DNA of 64,000 nt from Micromonospora sp. WMMD1102 (GCF_029626265.1 NZ_JARUBN010000001.1:7443001-7507000), one strand, 5' to 3'; positions 26,866 to 36,151 are shown, counted from the first letter of the stretch. The notes: a model not told the origin generated them from the letters alone. Numbers and translations: made by a program.

Positions 26866-27324
26866 TTGCAGATCGACGGCGTGGACCAGCGAATCATTGC
26901 TTCGCTCGTCGCCGACGCCCGCGCCTCGTACGCGGAGATCGGCTCCCGGGTCTCGCTCTCCGCTCCGGCGGTGAAGCGGCGGGTCGACCGGCTGCGGGCG
27001 GCCGGGGTCATCCGGGGATTCACCACCGTCATCGACCCGGCGGCGGTCGGCTGGAGCACCGAGGCGTTCGTGGAGTTGTTCTGCACCGGGCGGACGACGC
27101 CGACCCAGATCACCGTGGCGACCCGGCGGCATCCCGAGGTGGTCGCCGCCTACACCGTCTCCGGCGAGGCCGACGCGCTGGTCCACCTGCGGGCGGCCGA
27201 CATCGCCCACCTGGAGCAGGCGCTGGAGCGGCTCCGCGCCGAGCCCTTCGTCACCTCCACCCGGAGCATGATCGTGCTGTCCCGGCTGGTCGACTCGCCA
27301 ACCGTCGCACCCGCTCCGGCCTGA
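26866..27324 (+). CDS. Lrp/AsnC family transcriptional regulator
   Basis: A 152-residue feast/famine regulator. The N-terminal HTH (DQRIIASLVADARASYAEIGSRV, SAPAVKRRVDRLRAAGVI) is followed by an Asn/Asp-rich RAM ligand-binding domain (VVAAYTVSGEADALVHL). TTG 26866 with AGAGGCGG upstream gives MQIDGVDQRI; another TTG at 26845 is less well placed. It is divergently arranged with ddaH and likely controls it together with its own gene. The effector is probably an amino acid. Confidence 0.9.
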   Translation: MQIDGVDQRIIASLVADARASYAEIGSRVSLSAPAVKRRVDRLRAAGVIRGFTTVIDPAAVGWSTEAFVELFCTGRTTPTQITVATRRHPEVVAAYTVSGEADALVHLRAADIAHLEQALERLRAEPFVTSTRSMIVLSRLVDSPTVAPAPA

Positions 27325-27387
27325 CCGACGCGGGAAGCGGCGCGGCCCGACCGACGCGGGAAGGGGTGGGGAAGTGGAGCGGGAACC

Positions 27388-29445
27388 GTGGGCGCGGTAC
27401 GCCGCGTCGAACCGGACATGACTCCTGGACGGGGAACTCGATCCGGCGCCGCCACCGGTACGGCGATCGTCGCCGGTCTGACACTGACCGGCACACTGCT
27501 CAGCGGCTGCACCTCCGCGCCGGAGCCCGCACCGTCGCCGTCGCGCGACCCCGGGGTACCGGCCGGCGGGATGCGGCTGGTCGCCTTCGACTCCTGCGCG
27601 AGCGCACTCGCCGGGTTGCGGTCCGCGGCCAGGGCGCACGTCGGGCCGTACGGGCTGCCGGGCGGGCTCGAACCCGCGTTCCAGGCCACCGACGGTGGCG
27701 CCGAACGTGCCGCCGGTGCCGACATGTCCGCCGCCGACGCCGCCGCCCCCAAGGCGAACTCCGGCTACTCCGGCACCAACACCCACGAGGCCGGGGTGGA
27801 CGAGCCGGACCTGGTGAAGACCGACGGCCGGCGCATCGTGACGGTCGCCGGGGGCACGCTGCGGGTGATCGATCCGGCGAGCCGGCGGCTGACCGGCACC
27901 CTGCGGCTGGACACCGACCCGGACGACGGCTGGGCCGACGCCGACCTGCTGCTGCACGGCGACCGGGCGCTGGTGCTGGTCCGGGAACACGGGATCGCCT
28001 ATCGCGGCGGTGTCCGGCCGGGCCGGCCCGGGGTACCGCCGGCCGACGACCAACAGGCCATCGCCGGCCCCCGGCTGGTCCTGGTCGACCTGGCCGGCCC
28101 GCCGAAGGTCGTCGGCGACTTCCGGATCGACGGTGGGCTGGTCGACGCCCGGCAGGTCGGCCCGACGGTCCGGGTGGTGATCCGCTCCCGGCCCCGGCTC
28201 GACTTCCCGCTGAACAAGGGAGCGGGGCCGGTCGACGAGAAGAAGAACCTCGCCGCCAACCGGAAGATCATCGACCGGGCGCCCGTCGACGCCTGGCTGC
28301 CCCGTTACGAGACCAGCACGGGCGGCGGCGGACAGGTCAGCACCGGGCGGGTCGGCTGTGACCGGCTGAGCCGGCCGGCCGTCTACTCCGGCACCTCGAT
28401 CGTCACCCTGCTCAGCTTCGACCTCGGCGCCGCCGGCCTCGGCGACGGCGACCCGGTGGCGGTGGCCGCCGACGGCGACACCGTCTACAGCAACGGGTCC
28501 CGGCTCTATCTCGCCAGCGACCAGCGCTGGCGGGTACTCCCGGCGCTGACCGCCGCCGACCGGGGGCCCGACCCGAAGGACGAGCAGACCGAGATCTACC
28601 AGTTCGACGTCTCCGGCACCGGCCGACCCCGCTACGTCACCGCCGCCACCGTGCCGGGTTGGCTGGTCAACCAGTACGCGCTCTCGGAGTGGGACGGGCA
28701 CCTGCGGGTGGCCACCACCACGGGGCGTACCTGGGGGGAGAAGCCGAAGTCCAGTTCCGCGGTGTACGTGCTGCGCGCCGACGGGCGGACGCTTACCGAG
28801 ACCGGCCGGGTCACCGGGCTGGGCAAGGGCGAACGCATCTACAGCGTGCGGTTCGTCGAGGGCACCGGTTACGTGGTCACCTTCCGGCAGACCGACCCGC
28901 TGTACACAGTGGACCTGCGTGACCCCGGGAAGCCGAAGGTCACCGGCGAGTTGAAGATCACCGGGTATTCGTCGTACCTGCATCCGGCCGGTAACGGGCG
29001 GCTGATCGGGATCGGCCAGGAGGCGAACGCGCAGGGGCGGACCGAGGGCACCCAGGTCTCCCTCTTCGACGTCTCCGACCTGACCAGGCCGACCCGGATC
29101 GCCCAGCACCACGTCCGGTACGGCCACTCCGAGGCCGAGTTCGACCCACACGCGTTCCTCTACTGGCCGGCCGACGGCACCCTGGTGGTGCCGGTGAGCA
29201 GGTACGAGCCGACCGGCGTCGACGGCGGGTCCGCACCCGTCGGCGGCGCACTGGTGCTTCGGGTCGCCGACGGCGGCTTCACCGAGAGCGGGCTGGTCGC
29301 GCACCCGAAGCCGCGTACCAACGACACGAGCGGGCTGATCCGCCGGTCGTTGATGGTCGACGGGGTGCTCTGGACCGTCTCGGACGCGACCGTCCAGGCG
29401 ACCGACCTCGGCACCCTCGGCACGCTGGGCACGATCCCGCTGTGA
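27388..29445 (+). CDS. Secreted beta-propeller domain lipoprotein
   Basis: A 685-residue exported protein. A signal sequence with lipobox LLSGCTS (Cys near residue 41) is followed by a Ser/Pro linker and a Beta_propel domain. Characteristic blocks are SGTNTHEAGVDEPDLVKTDGRRIV-like text (YSGTNTHEAGVDEPD), WLVNQYALSEWDGHLRVATTTG, VTGLGKGERIYSVRF and SYLHPAGNGRLIGIGQ. The family often lies on the surface; its role is unknown. GTG 27388 has GGAGCGGG; ATG 27418 would also leave a complete signal sequence. Confidence 0.86.
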   Translation: MGAVRRVEPDMTPGRGTRSGAATGTAIVAGLTLTGTLLSGCTSAPEPAPSPSRDPGVPAGGMRLVAFDSCASALAGLRSAARAHVGPYGLPGGLEPAFQATDGGAERAAGADMSAADAAAPKANSGYSGTNTHEAGVDEPDLVKTDGRRIVTVAGGTLRVIDPASRRLTGTLRLDTDPDDGWADADLLLHGDRALVLVREHGIAYRGGVRPGRPGVPPADDQQAIAGPRLVLVDLAGPPKVVGDFRIDGGLVDARQVGPTVRVVIRSRPRLDFPLNKGAGPVDEKKNLAANRKIIDRAPVDAWLPRYETSTGGGGQVSTGRVGCDRLSRPAVYSGTSIVTLLSFDLGAAGLGDGDPVAVAADGDTVYSNGSRLYLASDQRWRVLPALTAADRGPDPKDEQTEIYQFDVSGTGRPRYVTAATVPGWLVNQYALSEWDGHLRVATTTGRTWGEKPKSSSAVYVLRADGRTLTETGRVTGLGKGERIYSVRFVEGTGYVVTFRQTDPLYTVDLRDPGKPKVTGELKITGYSSYLHPAGNGRLIGIGQEANAQGRTEGTQVSLFDVSDLTRPTRIAQHHVRYGHSEAEFDPHAFLYWPADGTLVVPVSRYEPTGVDGGSAPVGGALVLRVADGGFTESGLVAHPKPRTNDTSGLIRRSLMVDGVLWTVSDATVQATDLGTLGTLGTIPL

Positions 29446-29548
29446 TCCGCCGGTCCCGCCACCGCCGACAAAACGCCGGTGCCGCCGCCCGGGACGCCGC
29501 CGATGCCGCCGCCCGGGACGCCGCCGGTGCCGCCGGGCGGGACGGCGG

Positions 29549-30673
29549 TTACAGGTACATCCCGGTCCGGTGCTCGCCCGCGTCCCGGTGCGGCGGCTTG
29601 TCGCCCTCGCCGAAGAACCGCCGGCCGCCGAACTCGCCGTGCAGCCGGTCGTCCAGCTCGTCGGCGAGCCCGGTCATCACCTGGACGGCGAGCATCAGGT
29701 GGGTGGCCTGGAAGTTACGGCCGAAGACCGGGATGGAGGCCCAGACGGTGTCGTTGGTGCAGTAGAGGCGCCCGATCGGCATCCGGTTGGTCAGCTCGGA
29801 GAGCTTGACGTAGAGCTGTTCGGTCGGCTCGACCTCGGTGAGCACCGGGGAGAAGACGTCGACAAGCGGCGGATTGTCCCGGACCCGTACGAAGACCATC
29901 GCCGAGCCGGCCCGGATGCCGATGTCGCCGTCGGAGTCGAGCTGGAGCTGGTCCGCCGACGACTTCAGCATCGCCGAGACCACCGTCCGGACCCGGTCCT
30001 CCAGGGCCAGCGTGTCGTTGCCGCTCTGCGCGGCCCTGGCCACCGCGAGCGCCTCGTCGAGGTCGAGGTCGAGGGTCGGGTCCGCCGCGACCTCGGGCCG
30101 GGCGGTGCCGAGCGGCTCGACGGGTATCGGCTCGTCGGACTCGTCGTGCACCAGGAAGACGAGGAAGGCCGGGTGCGGTGCGCCGTACACGTCGCGCAGG
30201 GTCCGCGACACGGTGGTGGCCAGCCGGGGCGCCTCGGCTGTACTGGCCCGCATCCCGAAGTGCTCACCGGAGCCCTCGACCACCCCGGGCGGCGACCAGC
30301 CGAGGGCGATCATGTCGGCGATCGCGGACCGGTCCAGGCGATAGCCCTGGGGCAGTACGGCGTTGCCCACCGCCCGCAGGTCGACCCGGTCGTCCACGCC
30401 CAGCTCGATGCTGAGCGAGTAGACGGCGTCCCCGGTGCCGGAGGCGGTGGGATCGAGGGTGAGTGCGATCCGGGTGCCGGTGGGCAGGCCGCGCAGCTGG
30501 CCGGCGAGGGCCCGGGCGAACTCCTGCCACGCCTCGGTCACCTTCACCCGAAGGTCGGCGGTGGTCGGCTCGTCGAGGAGGATCGATTCGTGGTGCTCGA
30601 TCGGGCCCCCCTTCGCCGTCGGGCCTCCCCCGGTCACTTCGTCCCGCGGCGCCGCAGGGTTGTCAGCCGCCAT
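29549..30673 (-). CDS. YbjN-like protein
   Basis: A 374-residue cytosolic protein with two alpha/beta halves resembling the YbjN/type III chaperone-like fold. The C-terminal domain shows RVRTVVSAMLKSSADQLQLDSDGDIGIRAGSAMVFVRV (recognised by DGDIGIRAGSAMVFVRV), VDVFSPVLTEVEP and KLSELTNRMPIGRLY. The N-terminal half has an independent domain with LGWSPPGVVEGSGEHFGM. The function is unknown. It starts with ATG 30673, and no partner is adjacent. Confidence 0.75.
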   Translation of the reverse strand: MAADNPAAPRDEVTGGGPTAKGGPIEHHESILLDEPTTADLRVKVTEAWQEFARALAGQLRGLPTGTRIALTLDPTASGTGDAVYSLSIELGVDDRVDLRAVGNAVLPQGYRLDRSAIADMIALGWSPPGVVEGSGEHFGMRASTAEAPRLATTVSRTLRDVYGAPHPAFLVFLVHDESDEPIPVEPLGTARPEVAADPTLDLDLDEALAVARAAQSGNDTLALEDRVRTVVSAMLKSSADQLQLDSDGDIGIRAGSAMVFVRVRDNPPLVDVFSPVLTEVEPTEQLYVKLSELTNRMPIGRLYCTNDTVWASIPVFGRNFQATHLMLAVQVMTGLADELDDRLHGEFGGRRFFGEGDKPPHRDAGEHRTGMYL

Positions 30674-30798
30674 AGTCGCCTCCGTCCGTCAGGGCACCGC
30701 ACACCCTACCCAGCCGGCCGGTCGGCCGGGATAGTGCGGACCCCGATCGGACACTAGATGATCCATTGGCCGGCGGGCCGGGAGGCACTTCCGGTTCG

Positions 30799-30842
30799 GC
30801 GTGATTCCACGGTGTCATCCTGATGACACCGTGGAATCACGC
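30799..30842 (-). terminator. 20-bp perfect hairpin downstream of the esterase gene
   Basis: The arm GCGTGATTCCACGGTGTCAT (30799-30818) and its exact complement (30823-30842) enclose the tetraloop CCTG. Weaker pairing continues outward. It begins 31 bp past the esterase stop on the minus strand. There is no U-tract, as is usual for actinobacterial terminators. Confidence 0.8.
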
Positions 30843-30873
30843 TCGAACGGCATATGCCTTTCCGGCCTCGCGG

Positions 30874-31761
30874 CTAGCGACGGGAGGTCGCGGCGAAGAA
30901 CTCCCACATCGCGGTGGTGGCGTCGACGGCGGCCGGAAAGCCACTCGCAGACGGCCAGGCGTGCCCCATCCCGTTCACCGTGTAGTCGACGACCTGGCTG
31001 CCGTCCGGGCAGGTGCTGCTCGTACGGTTCACCGTCCGGCCTCCGTCGACCCAGGCTGGCGTCCCGACGGTGCAGTTCAGGTTCTTCTGCCAACGGGACA
31101 GCCCGGAGTACATCCGGGTGGAGTTGCGGTCCTCCCGGCCGATGAAGGTGATCAGACCGACCGGCCTGCCCGGCTTGTAGTTCGGGTCACTTGCGGCAGG
31201 GCCGGCGGCGAACGCCCCGCTGACCGGCGCGATCGCCGCGAACACCTCGGGTGCCTCGACCCCGAGCGCGTACGTCAGCTCGCCGCCAGAGGAGAACCCC
31301 GTCGCGTAGACCCTGGCCGGGTCGACCGACCACTCCTTGACCATCTTGTCGACCAGCGCCCGGACGAAGTTGATGTCGTCGCCCTGCTCGGTTGCTCGGC
31401 TGAACTGCTTGTCCAGCGCCTTCGGATAGGCGACCAGGAAACCTTCGGTGTCGGCGAGGGCGTCGAGCCCGCTGATGTCCCGTAGCCCTTCGGGGCTCTG
31501 GTCGGTCCCGTGCAGGGCCACGACCAGCGGGGTGGGCGCTCCGGGGCGGTAGCCGGCCGGGGCGTGCAGCGCCCAGGTCCGTTCCTTGCCGGCCCAGTCG
31601 ATCGCCAGGGTGTGGTCGCCGGGCGCCGGAGAGACCGCCGGTCGGGCTGCCCGGGGCGCACCCGGGTCGGCGCAGCAGTCTTCCGTACCGCAGGCCGCGG
31701 TCGTGCCAATAATCGCCAACAACGCGATCGCCGTCAGGATGGATCGTCCAACGCTGCGCAT
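30874..31761 (-). CDS. Secreted PHB depolymerase-like esterase (lipoprotein)
   Basis: A 295-residue exported esterase of the poly(3-hydroxybutyrate) depolymerase/LpqC family. A signal sequence ends in the lipobox TTAACG. The catalytic domain has VVALHGTDQSPEG, the nucleophile elbow GFSSGGELTYAL and the His region VNGMGHAWPSA. Cys pairs (EDCCAD, LNCTV, STCPD) may form disulfides. Its gene faces a PadR regulator and shares a PadR-type operator with it, so it is probably the regulated target. The real substrate could be acetylated polysaccharide or feruloyl esters as well as PHB. Confidence 0.86.
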   Translation of the reverse strand: MRSVGRSILTAIALLAIIGTTAACGTEDCCADPGAPRAARPAVSPAPGDHTLAIDWAGKERTWALHAPAGYRPGAPTPLVVALHGTDQSPEGLRDISGLDALADTEGFLVAYPKALDKQFSRATEQGDDINFVRALVDKMVKEWSVDPARVYATGFSSGGELTYALGVEAPEVFAAIAPVSGAFAAGPAASDPNYKPGRPVGLITFIGREDRNSTRMYSGLSRWQKNLNCTVGTPAWVDGGRTVNRTSSTCPDGSQVVDYTVNGMGHAWPSASGFPAAVDATTAMWEFFAATSRR

Positions 31762-31798
31762 CAGTGCCCCGTTCGATGTGCCCTTGCTAGTCGCGAGA

Positions 31799-31818
31799 CT
31801 ATGTCAGAATCGACATAG
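31799..31818. promoter_or_regulatory. Canonical PadR operator between esterase and padR
   Basis: CTATGTC-AGAATC-GACATAG is a perfect inverted repeat whose core is ATGT-N8-ACAT, the consensus described for PadR-family sites. It lies 37 bp upstream of the esterase start and 26 bp upstream of the PadR start, so a single site can repress both directions. Confidence 0.78.
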
Positions 31819-31843
31819 CATTGCCGCTCCGGGAGATAACAGT

Positions 31844-32464
31844 TTGGCTACCGTCAGTACGCTGGGTTGCGCCCTGCTCTGCGCCCTCCACCGTGGCTCG
31901 CTCACCGGCTACGAGCTGGTCCAGCGGATGCGCAAGCCGATCGGCTACTACTGGACCGCCCAGCAGAGCCAGATCTATCCCGAACTGGCCCGGCTGTCGG
32001 CGAGCGGGCTCATCGAGCACGACGCCGAGGCCGGGCCGGGGCCACGGCAGCGCAAGACACACCGGCTCACCGACGTCGGCCGCGAGGCGTTGGCCGCCTG
32101 GCTGGTCGAGCCGCCCGCGCCCCGGGCCTTGCGGGACGAGGCGATCCTCAAGACGTACGCGCTGGCCGCAGCCGATCCCGACGGGATGCGCGAGTTCTAT
32201 CTCGCCGAGGCCGAGGTCTACCAGCGCCGGCTGGACGACTTCCGGGCACAGCACGCCGACCTGCTGTCCCGGCACGCGGACGATCCGCTGCATCCGCAGT
32301 TCGGCGCCTTCGCCACCCTGGAGCTGGCGCTGGCCGGCACACTGCCACGGATCCAGTGGTGCCGGTGGATGGCCGACCGGATGACCGAACTCGCCCGGCT
32401 CCGCCGCGAGGGCCGGACCTGGCCGCCCACCCCGCCCGGGTCGCTGGCAGACCTGCCCAGCTAG
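31844..32464 (+). CDS. PadR family transcriptional regulator
   Basis: A 206-residue PadR-type regulator. The winged helix (GCALLCALHRGSLTGYELVQRM, QSQIYPELARLSASGLIEHD, HRLTDVGREALAAWL) is followed by the long C-terminal dimerisation helices (REFYLAEAEVYQRRLDDFRAQHADLL). TTG 31844, with GGGAG 9 nt upstream, is the only sensible start. PadR proteins often respond to phenolic compounds; the effector here is unknown. It overlaps, at its stop, the end of the convergent DUF6457 gene. Confidence 0.88.
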   Translation: MATVSTLGCALLCALHRGSLTGYELVQRMRKPIGYYWTAQQSQIYPELARLSASGLIEHDAEAGPGPRQRKTHRLTDVGREALAAWLVEPPAPRALRDEAILKTYALAAADPDGMREFYLAEAEVYQRRLDDFRAQHADLLSRHADDPLHPQFGAFATLELALAGTLPRIQWCRWMADRMTELARLRREGRTWPPTPPGSLADLPS

Positions 32465-32721
32465 GCGCCGGTGTCGCCGTTCTCTGCCGGCCAGCGGGCG
32501 GCCAGGTCTGCGAGACCGGCCGCCGCCACCGCCGGGTCCGCGCCGCGACCGACCGCGACCCCGAGCAGGTACGCCGTGACCGGTGCGCCGGGCCGGAGCA
32601 CGTTGTGCGCCACGTCGCGGGCCAGGTCGAGTACCCGGGGCACGTCGACGTCGGCCGGCTCCAGGTCGAGTTCGGCACAGGCCGCCGCCACCCAGCGGTC
32701 CATCGCGTTCATCTGATCCAC
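32461..32721 (-). CDS. DUF6457 protein
   Basis: An 86-residue helical protein of the DUF6457 type, often encoded with mobA/fdhD in actinomycetes. It has MDRWVAAACAELDLEPADVD, LDLARDVAHNVLRPGAPVTAYLLG and a final Ala-rich helix pair (partial quotes). Its start overlaps the end of mobA by 13 nt, supporting co-expression and a role linked to molybdenum cofactor (inference). No catalytic motif is seen. Confidence 0.78.
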   Translation of the reverse strand: MDQMNAMDRWVAAACAELDLEPADVDVPRVLDLARDVAHNVLRPGAPVTAYLLGVAVGRGADPAVAAAGLADLAARWPAENGDTGA

Positions 32722-33338
32722 TCCTCCGCCCGGCGTACGTCGTCCTCAGTGTCGCAGTCGAACCAGGGCGGCGGCCCCGTCCCCCGCCACCCCACCGTGC
32801 CGACGGTCAGTTCGGCGACCAGCGCACGCATCGACGTACCGGTGAGCACGCCGTCGCGACCGGCGGCCAGCCGGGTCAACGCGGCCCGTAGCGGCGCCAC
32901 CCGCCAGACCCCGCAGAGGAACTGCCCCCGCCCGTCCTCGTCGACGTAGACCACGCCGTCGGCCTCGGCAGCCCGGACCAGCGCGGTACGCAGCCGGCGC
33001 ACCGCGTCCGGGGTCAGCAACGGCAGGTCGGCGGCAAGCAGGGCGACGACGCCCGTGGGGAGCAGGGTCAGGCCGGCGGCGAGGGCGGCGACCGGGCCGC
33101 CGCCGGACGGTTGCTCACGTGTCGTCAATGTTCCCGCCGGGAGGTCACCGGCCGGGCCGACCACTATCCGGGGATCGGCGTCGGCGACCGCCGCGAGTAC
33201 CCGGTCCAGCATCGGCCGGCCCCCCACCGGCAACGCCGGCTTGTCCGCGCCACCCATCCGGCGGGCGGCCCCGCCGGCCAGCACCACCGCCGCGTACCGG
33301 GGCGGAGCGGGTGGGATGGACGACTCCAGACCGGTCAT
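32709..33338 (-). CDS. mobA: Molybdenum cofactor guanylyltransferase-like protein
   Basis: A 209-residue nucleotidyltransferase. The N-terminal nucleotide-binding loop VVLAGGAARRMGGADKPAL is the MobA signature, with the catalytic Asp of LLAADLPLLTPDAV (seen as AADLPLL). It should attach GMP to molybdopterin to give MGD, used by DMSO-reductase-type enzymes such as formate dehydrogenase. ATG 33338. It is divergent from fdhD, with 60 bp between starts. Confidence 0.87.
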   Translation of the reverse strand: MTGLESSIPPAPPRYAAVVLAGGAARRMGGADKPALPVGGRPMLDRVLAAVADADPRIVVGPAGDLPAGTLTTREQPSGGGPVAALAAGLTLLPTGVVALLAADLPLLTPDAVRRLRTALVRAAEADGVVYVDEDGRGQFLCGVWRVAPLRAALTRLAAGRDGVLTGTSMRALVAELTVGTVGWRGTGPPPWFDCDTEDDVRRAEEWIR

Positions 33339-33398
33339 CCGGTAACGGTAACCGGGCTTGCCGCGAGAGCCGGCGGGTCGCGAGGCAGGATTGTGGGC

Positions 33399-34256
33399 AT
33401 GGGACGAGCCAGTGGTCGGCGGCGCGTGTTGCGGATAGACCTGGACCCGGCGCAGCCGGGTGATCGGCTCGCGGTACGCCGGCAGGACAGTCTCGCCGCC
33501 GAGGAGCCGCTGGAGATCCGGGTGGGTCCGGCCGGCCCGGACCGGCGTGCCCCGCTGGCGGTCACCATGCGTACCCCGGGCGACGACCTCGACCTGGCGA
33601 TCGGGTTCCTGCTCACCGAGGGGATCATCCGGAACGCCGACGACGTGCGCACGGCGCAGCTCTGCGCCGGCACCGACACGCCGAACACCTACAACGTGGT
33701 GGACGTCGTGCTCGCCGACGGCGTACCGGCACCGGCCACCGATCCGGCCCGGAACTTCTACACCACCAGCTCGTGCGGGGTGTGCGGCAAGGCCAGCATC
33801 GACGCCGTCCGGACCCGCTCCCCGCACGACGTGTCGACGGACCCGGTGACCGTGCCGGCGCGTACCCTCGCCGAGCTGCCGGAGCAGCTCCGGGCCGCCC
33901 AGCGCGGATTCGACCGTACCGGCGGTTTGCACGCCGCCGGGCTGTTCAGCGCCGACGGGAAGCTCGTCGTGCTGCGCGAGGACGTCGGGCGGCACAACGC
34001 GGTCGACAAGGTGGTCGGCTGGGCCGTCCGGGAACAGCGGCTCCCGCTGCGCGGGCACCTGCTGCTGGTCTCCGGCCGGGCCAGCTTCGAACTCACCCAG
34101 AAGGCCTGGATGGCCGGCATCCCGCTGCTCGCCGCCGTCTCCGCGCCGAGCACCCTCGCTGCCGAGCTGGCGACCGAGGCCGGGATGACCCTGGTCGGCT
34201 TCCTCCGGGGCAACACCATGAACGTGTACACCGGGGACAGGCGGATCCAGGTCTGA
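33399..34256 (+). CDS. fdhD: Formate dehydrogenase accessory sulfurtransferase
   Basis: A 285-residue FdhD. The Cys pair in TTSSCGVCGKASID is the site that takes sulfur from IscS and delivers it to the Mo cofactor of formate dehydrogenase. Further blocks are MRTPGDDLDLAIGFLLTEG, GGLHAAGLF, REDVGRHNAVDKVVG and SGRASFELTQKAWMAGIP. ATG 33399. No formate dehydrogenase gene is in the window; it must lie elsewhere. It is divergent from mobA. Confidence 0.93.
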   Translation: MGRASGRRRVLRIDLDPAQPGDRLAVRRQDSLAAEEPLEIRVGPAGPDRRAPLAVTMRTPGDDLDLAIGFLLTEGIIRNADDVRTAQLCAGTDTPNTYNVVDVVLADGVPAPATDPARNFYTTSSCGVCGKASIDAVRTRSPHDVSTDPVTVPARTLAELPEQLRAAQRGFDRTGGLHAAGLFSADGKLVVLREDVGRHNAVDKVVGWAVREQRLPLRGHLLLVSGRASFELTQKAWMAGIPLLAAVSAPSTLAAELATEAGMTLVGFLRGNTMNVYTGDRRIQV

Positions 34257-34479
34257 GCCGCACCCGTACGCCCGGCCCGGCCCGGTGCGGTCCGGTGCGG
34301 GCCGGTCCGGTGCGGGCCGCGGCGGCGGCAGGTGTCTCCGGCGCGGAATGTCGAGCTGCCCCGTTTCTGCGCCCACCAGGTTCCCGGGCAGCCCCGGCCC
34401 TACCTCGGAGGTAATCGCCGGCACGGCTCTGCGATGGCAGGCTCGTCGGACAGGCACGGAAGATCGCTGGAGGCTTCTC

Positions 34480-34956
34480 ATGGACATCCGGAGCACGGTC
34501 GAGGAACTGCTGCGTCGGATCGGCACCGGCGACCCTGACCACGCCGCCGCGCTCTACGCCGAGACGGTCGACTGGCAGGTCAACTGGCCCGAGCCGACCC
34601 ACCCGGCGGCGCCGTGGATCCGCCCCCGGTCCAGCCGGGCGGACGTCGCCGACCACCACCGGACGCTGGCTGCGAACTGCGTGCCGGGGCAGGGCTCGCT
34701 CACCATCGAGCACATCCTGGTGGACGGCCGGCACGCGGTGGTGACCGGCGAGACCGCGCAGACCATACGGGTCACCGGCCGGCGCTTCAACACCCGGTTC
34801 GCCCTGCACCTCACCGTCGAGGACGGGTTGGTCGTCCGGCACCACGTCTACGAGGACAGTCTCGCCATCGCACTCGCCTGCGGCCCGGCTGCCGACCCGA
34901 ATGCCGGGGCGGATGCCGACCCGAATGCCAGGGCGGATGCCGGGGCGGGACGCTAG
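34480..34956 (+). CDS. SnoaL/NTF2-like protein
   Basis: A 158-residue protein of the NTF2-like/ketosteroid isomerase fold, recognised from the start VEELLRRIGTGDPDHAAALYAETVDWQVNWP (partial: ALYAETVDWQVNWP), RTLAANCVPGQGSLTIEHILVDG and RFALHLTVEDGLVVRHHVYEDS. The C terminus has an Asp/Ala/Asn repeat (ADPNAGADADPNARAD). ATG 34480 follows GGAGGCTT. No specific function. It stands alone between fdhD and a DUF4192 gene. Confidence 0.8.
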   Translation: MDIRSTVEELLRRIGTGDPDHAAALYAETVDWQVNWPEPTHPAAPWIRPRSSRADVADHHRTLAANCVPGQGSLTIEHILVDGRHAVVTGETAQTIRVTGRRFNTRFALHLTVEDGLVVRHHVYEDSLAIALACGPAADPNAGADADPNARADAGAGR

Positions 34957-35045
34957 CCGACTGTGATGGTCGGTCCGGGTGCCGGCAAGCGGCCCCGGCC
35001 GCGTTGGCCGAGCAGACGGCCAGCGGGTAGCCCCTTTGTCTGTCT

Positions 35046-36080
35046 TCACGTCTCGGGGCAAGGGTCGGAGTCGAGGTCGGGCCAACCGTCGAGTACGGAG
35101 GGGCCGATGCCGGCCTGCAACGCCTCGGCCAGGAGTTGCGCGAACGAGTAGTCGGGCTGTGCCGCGAGCGCTCGTTCCACCGCCACGCTGGCCAGGGCAC
35201 CCTGCCCGGCCCGCCAGGCGGCGAAGCCGAGCAGGGTGGCCGGGGCGGGCACCAGTTCGGGCTCCGCCCGACGGAGTACGTCCGTCCAGAGCGTGAGGTG
35301 CCACTCCTCGCCGCCGGTCGCCTGCCACGCGTCGTCCCGGACCGGCAGGTGCACCATGAGCAGGCACAGCCAGGCCACCTCGTCGTCGGTGAGCTGTCCG
35401 CCGTTCCGGTAGCGGTCCGTCGCCTCGCGTACCGCCGCACGGCCGGCCCGGCGCAGCGCCCGGCGGCCGTGCGGAGGGTCGGGCCGGTCCTCGGCCAGCA
35501 ACGCCTGGAGGCGGATCTCCGCCCGGCCGGCCGCCTTCCGCAGCTCGTCCCGGGCCGGTCCGTCGAGCGGGGCGAGCCGCCGGGCCAGGGCGTCCCGGTC
35601 GGGCAGCGCGACCTGGCCGGCGAAGGTGGCCGCCGCCGCGAGCTGGCTGGTCGAGCAGTCGAACGGGCGGCCATCCGGTGGACAGCATCCGGCATCGTCA
35701 CAGACGTACGACCAGTAGCGGTCGCCGGTCACCCGGAGAGCCTCCAGCACCGGCAGTCCGGCTCGGCCGAGCGCGGCGGTCACCGCGTCGACCGTGGGGG
35801 TGACCCGGGCCGGCTCGCCGTACCCGATGACGGTCGTGATCTCGACGTGCTGGCGGGCGACGATCGCCGCGACCTGCGCGGCGGCCTCGCCGATCTCGTC
35901 GGCGGCAGCCGGCCCGGTGATCTCGGGCAGGTCGCCCCGGGCGACGAAGACGACCCGGTTGCCGCGCAGCGCCATCACCACCAGGCTGTCGGCCGGATGG
36001 AAACCCAGCAGGTACGGCACGGCCGCGAGCAGGTCGGCGGTCGAGCGGACGGCGAGGATGGCCCGGTCATTCGAGGTCAT
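35046..36080 (-). CDS. DUF4192 family protein
   Basis: A 344-residue protein of DUF4192, an actinobacterial family of unknown function. The N-terminal block is LAVRSTADLLAAVPYLLGFHPADSLVVMAL, with YVCDDAGCCPPDGRPF in the middle (partial blocks) and a C-terminal region with GRAELDAAL-like helices (VERALAAQPDYSFAQLLAEAL). ATG 36080 gives MTSNDRAILAVR. It is convergent with the SnoaL-like gene across 90 bp with no obvious terminator. Confidence 0.85.
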   Translation of the reverse strand: MTSNDRAILAVRSTADLLAAVPYLLGFHPADSLVVMALRGNRVVFVARGDLPEITGPAAADEIGEAAAQVAAIVARQHVEITTVIGYGEPARVTPTVDAVTAALGRAGLPVLEALRVTGDRYWSYVCDDAGCCPPDGRPFDCSTSQLAAAATFAGQVALPDRDALARRLAPLDGPARDELRKAAGRAEIRLQALLAEDRPDPPHGRRALRRAGRAAVREATDRYRNGGQLTDDEVAWLCLLMVHLPVRDDAWQATGGEEWHLTLWTDVLRRAEPELVPAPATLLGFAAWRAGQGALASVAVERALAAQPDYSFAQLLAEALQAGIGPSVLDGWPDLDSDPCPET

Positions 36081-36151
36081 GCCGGGGAGCCTGCCGAGCC
36101 GGCGACCATGGCCGGAGACCCTGTGGACGACACGCCCGAGCCCATCCACAG

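Noticed and set aside
25933..29304. A very long minus-strand open frame (over 1100 codons)
   Set aside because: It is antisense to the Lrp and beta-propeller genes and out of frame with ddaH. Long spurious frames are expected at this GC.
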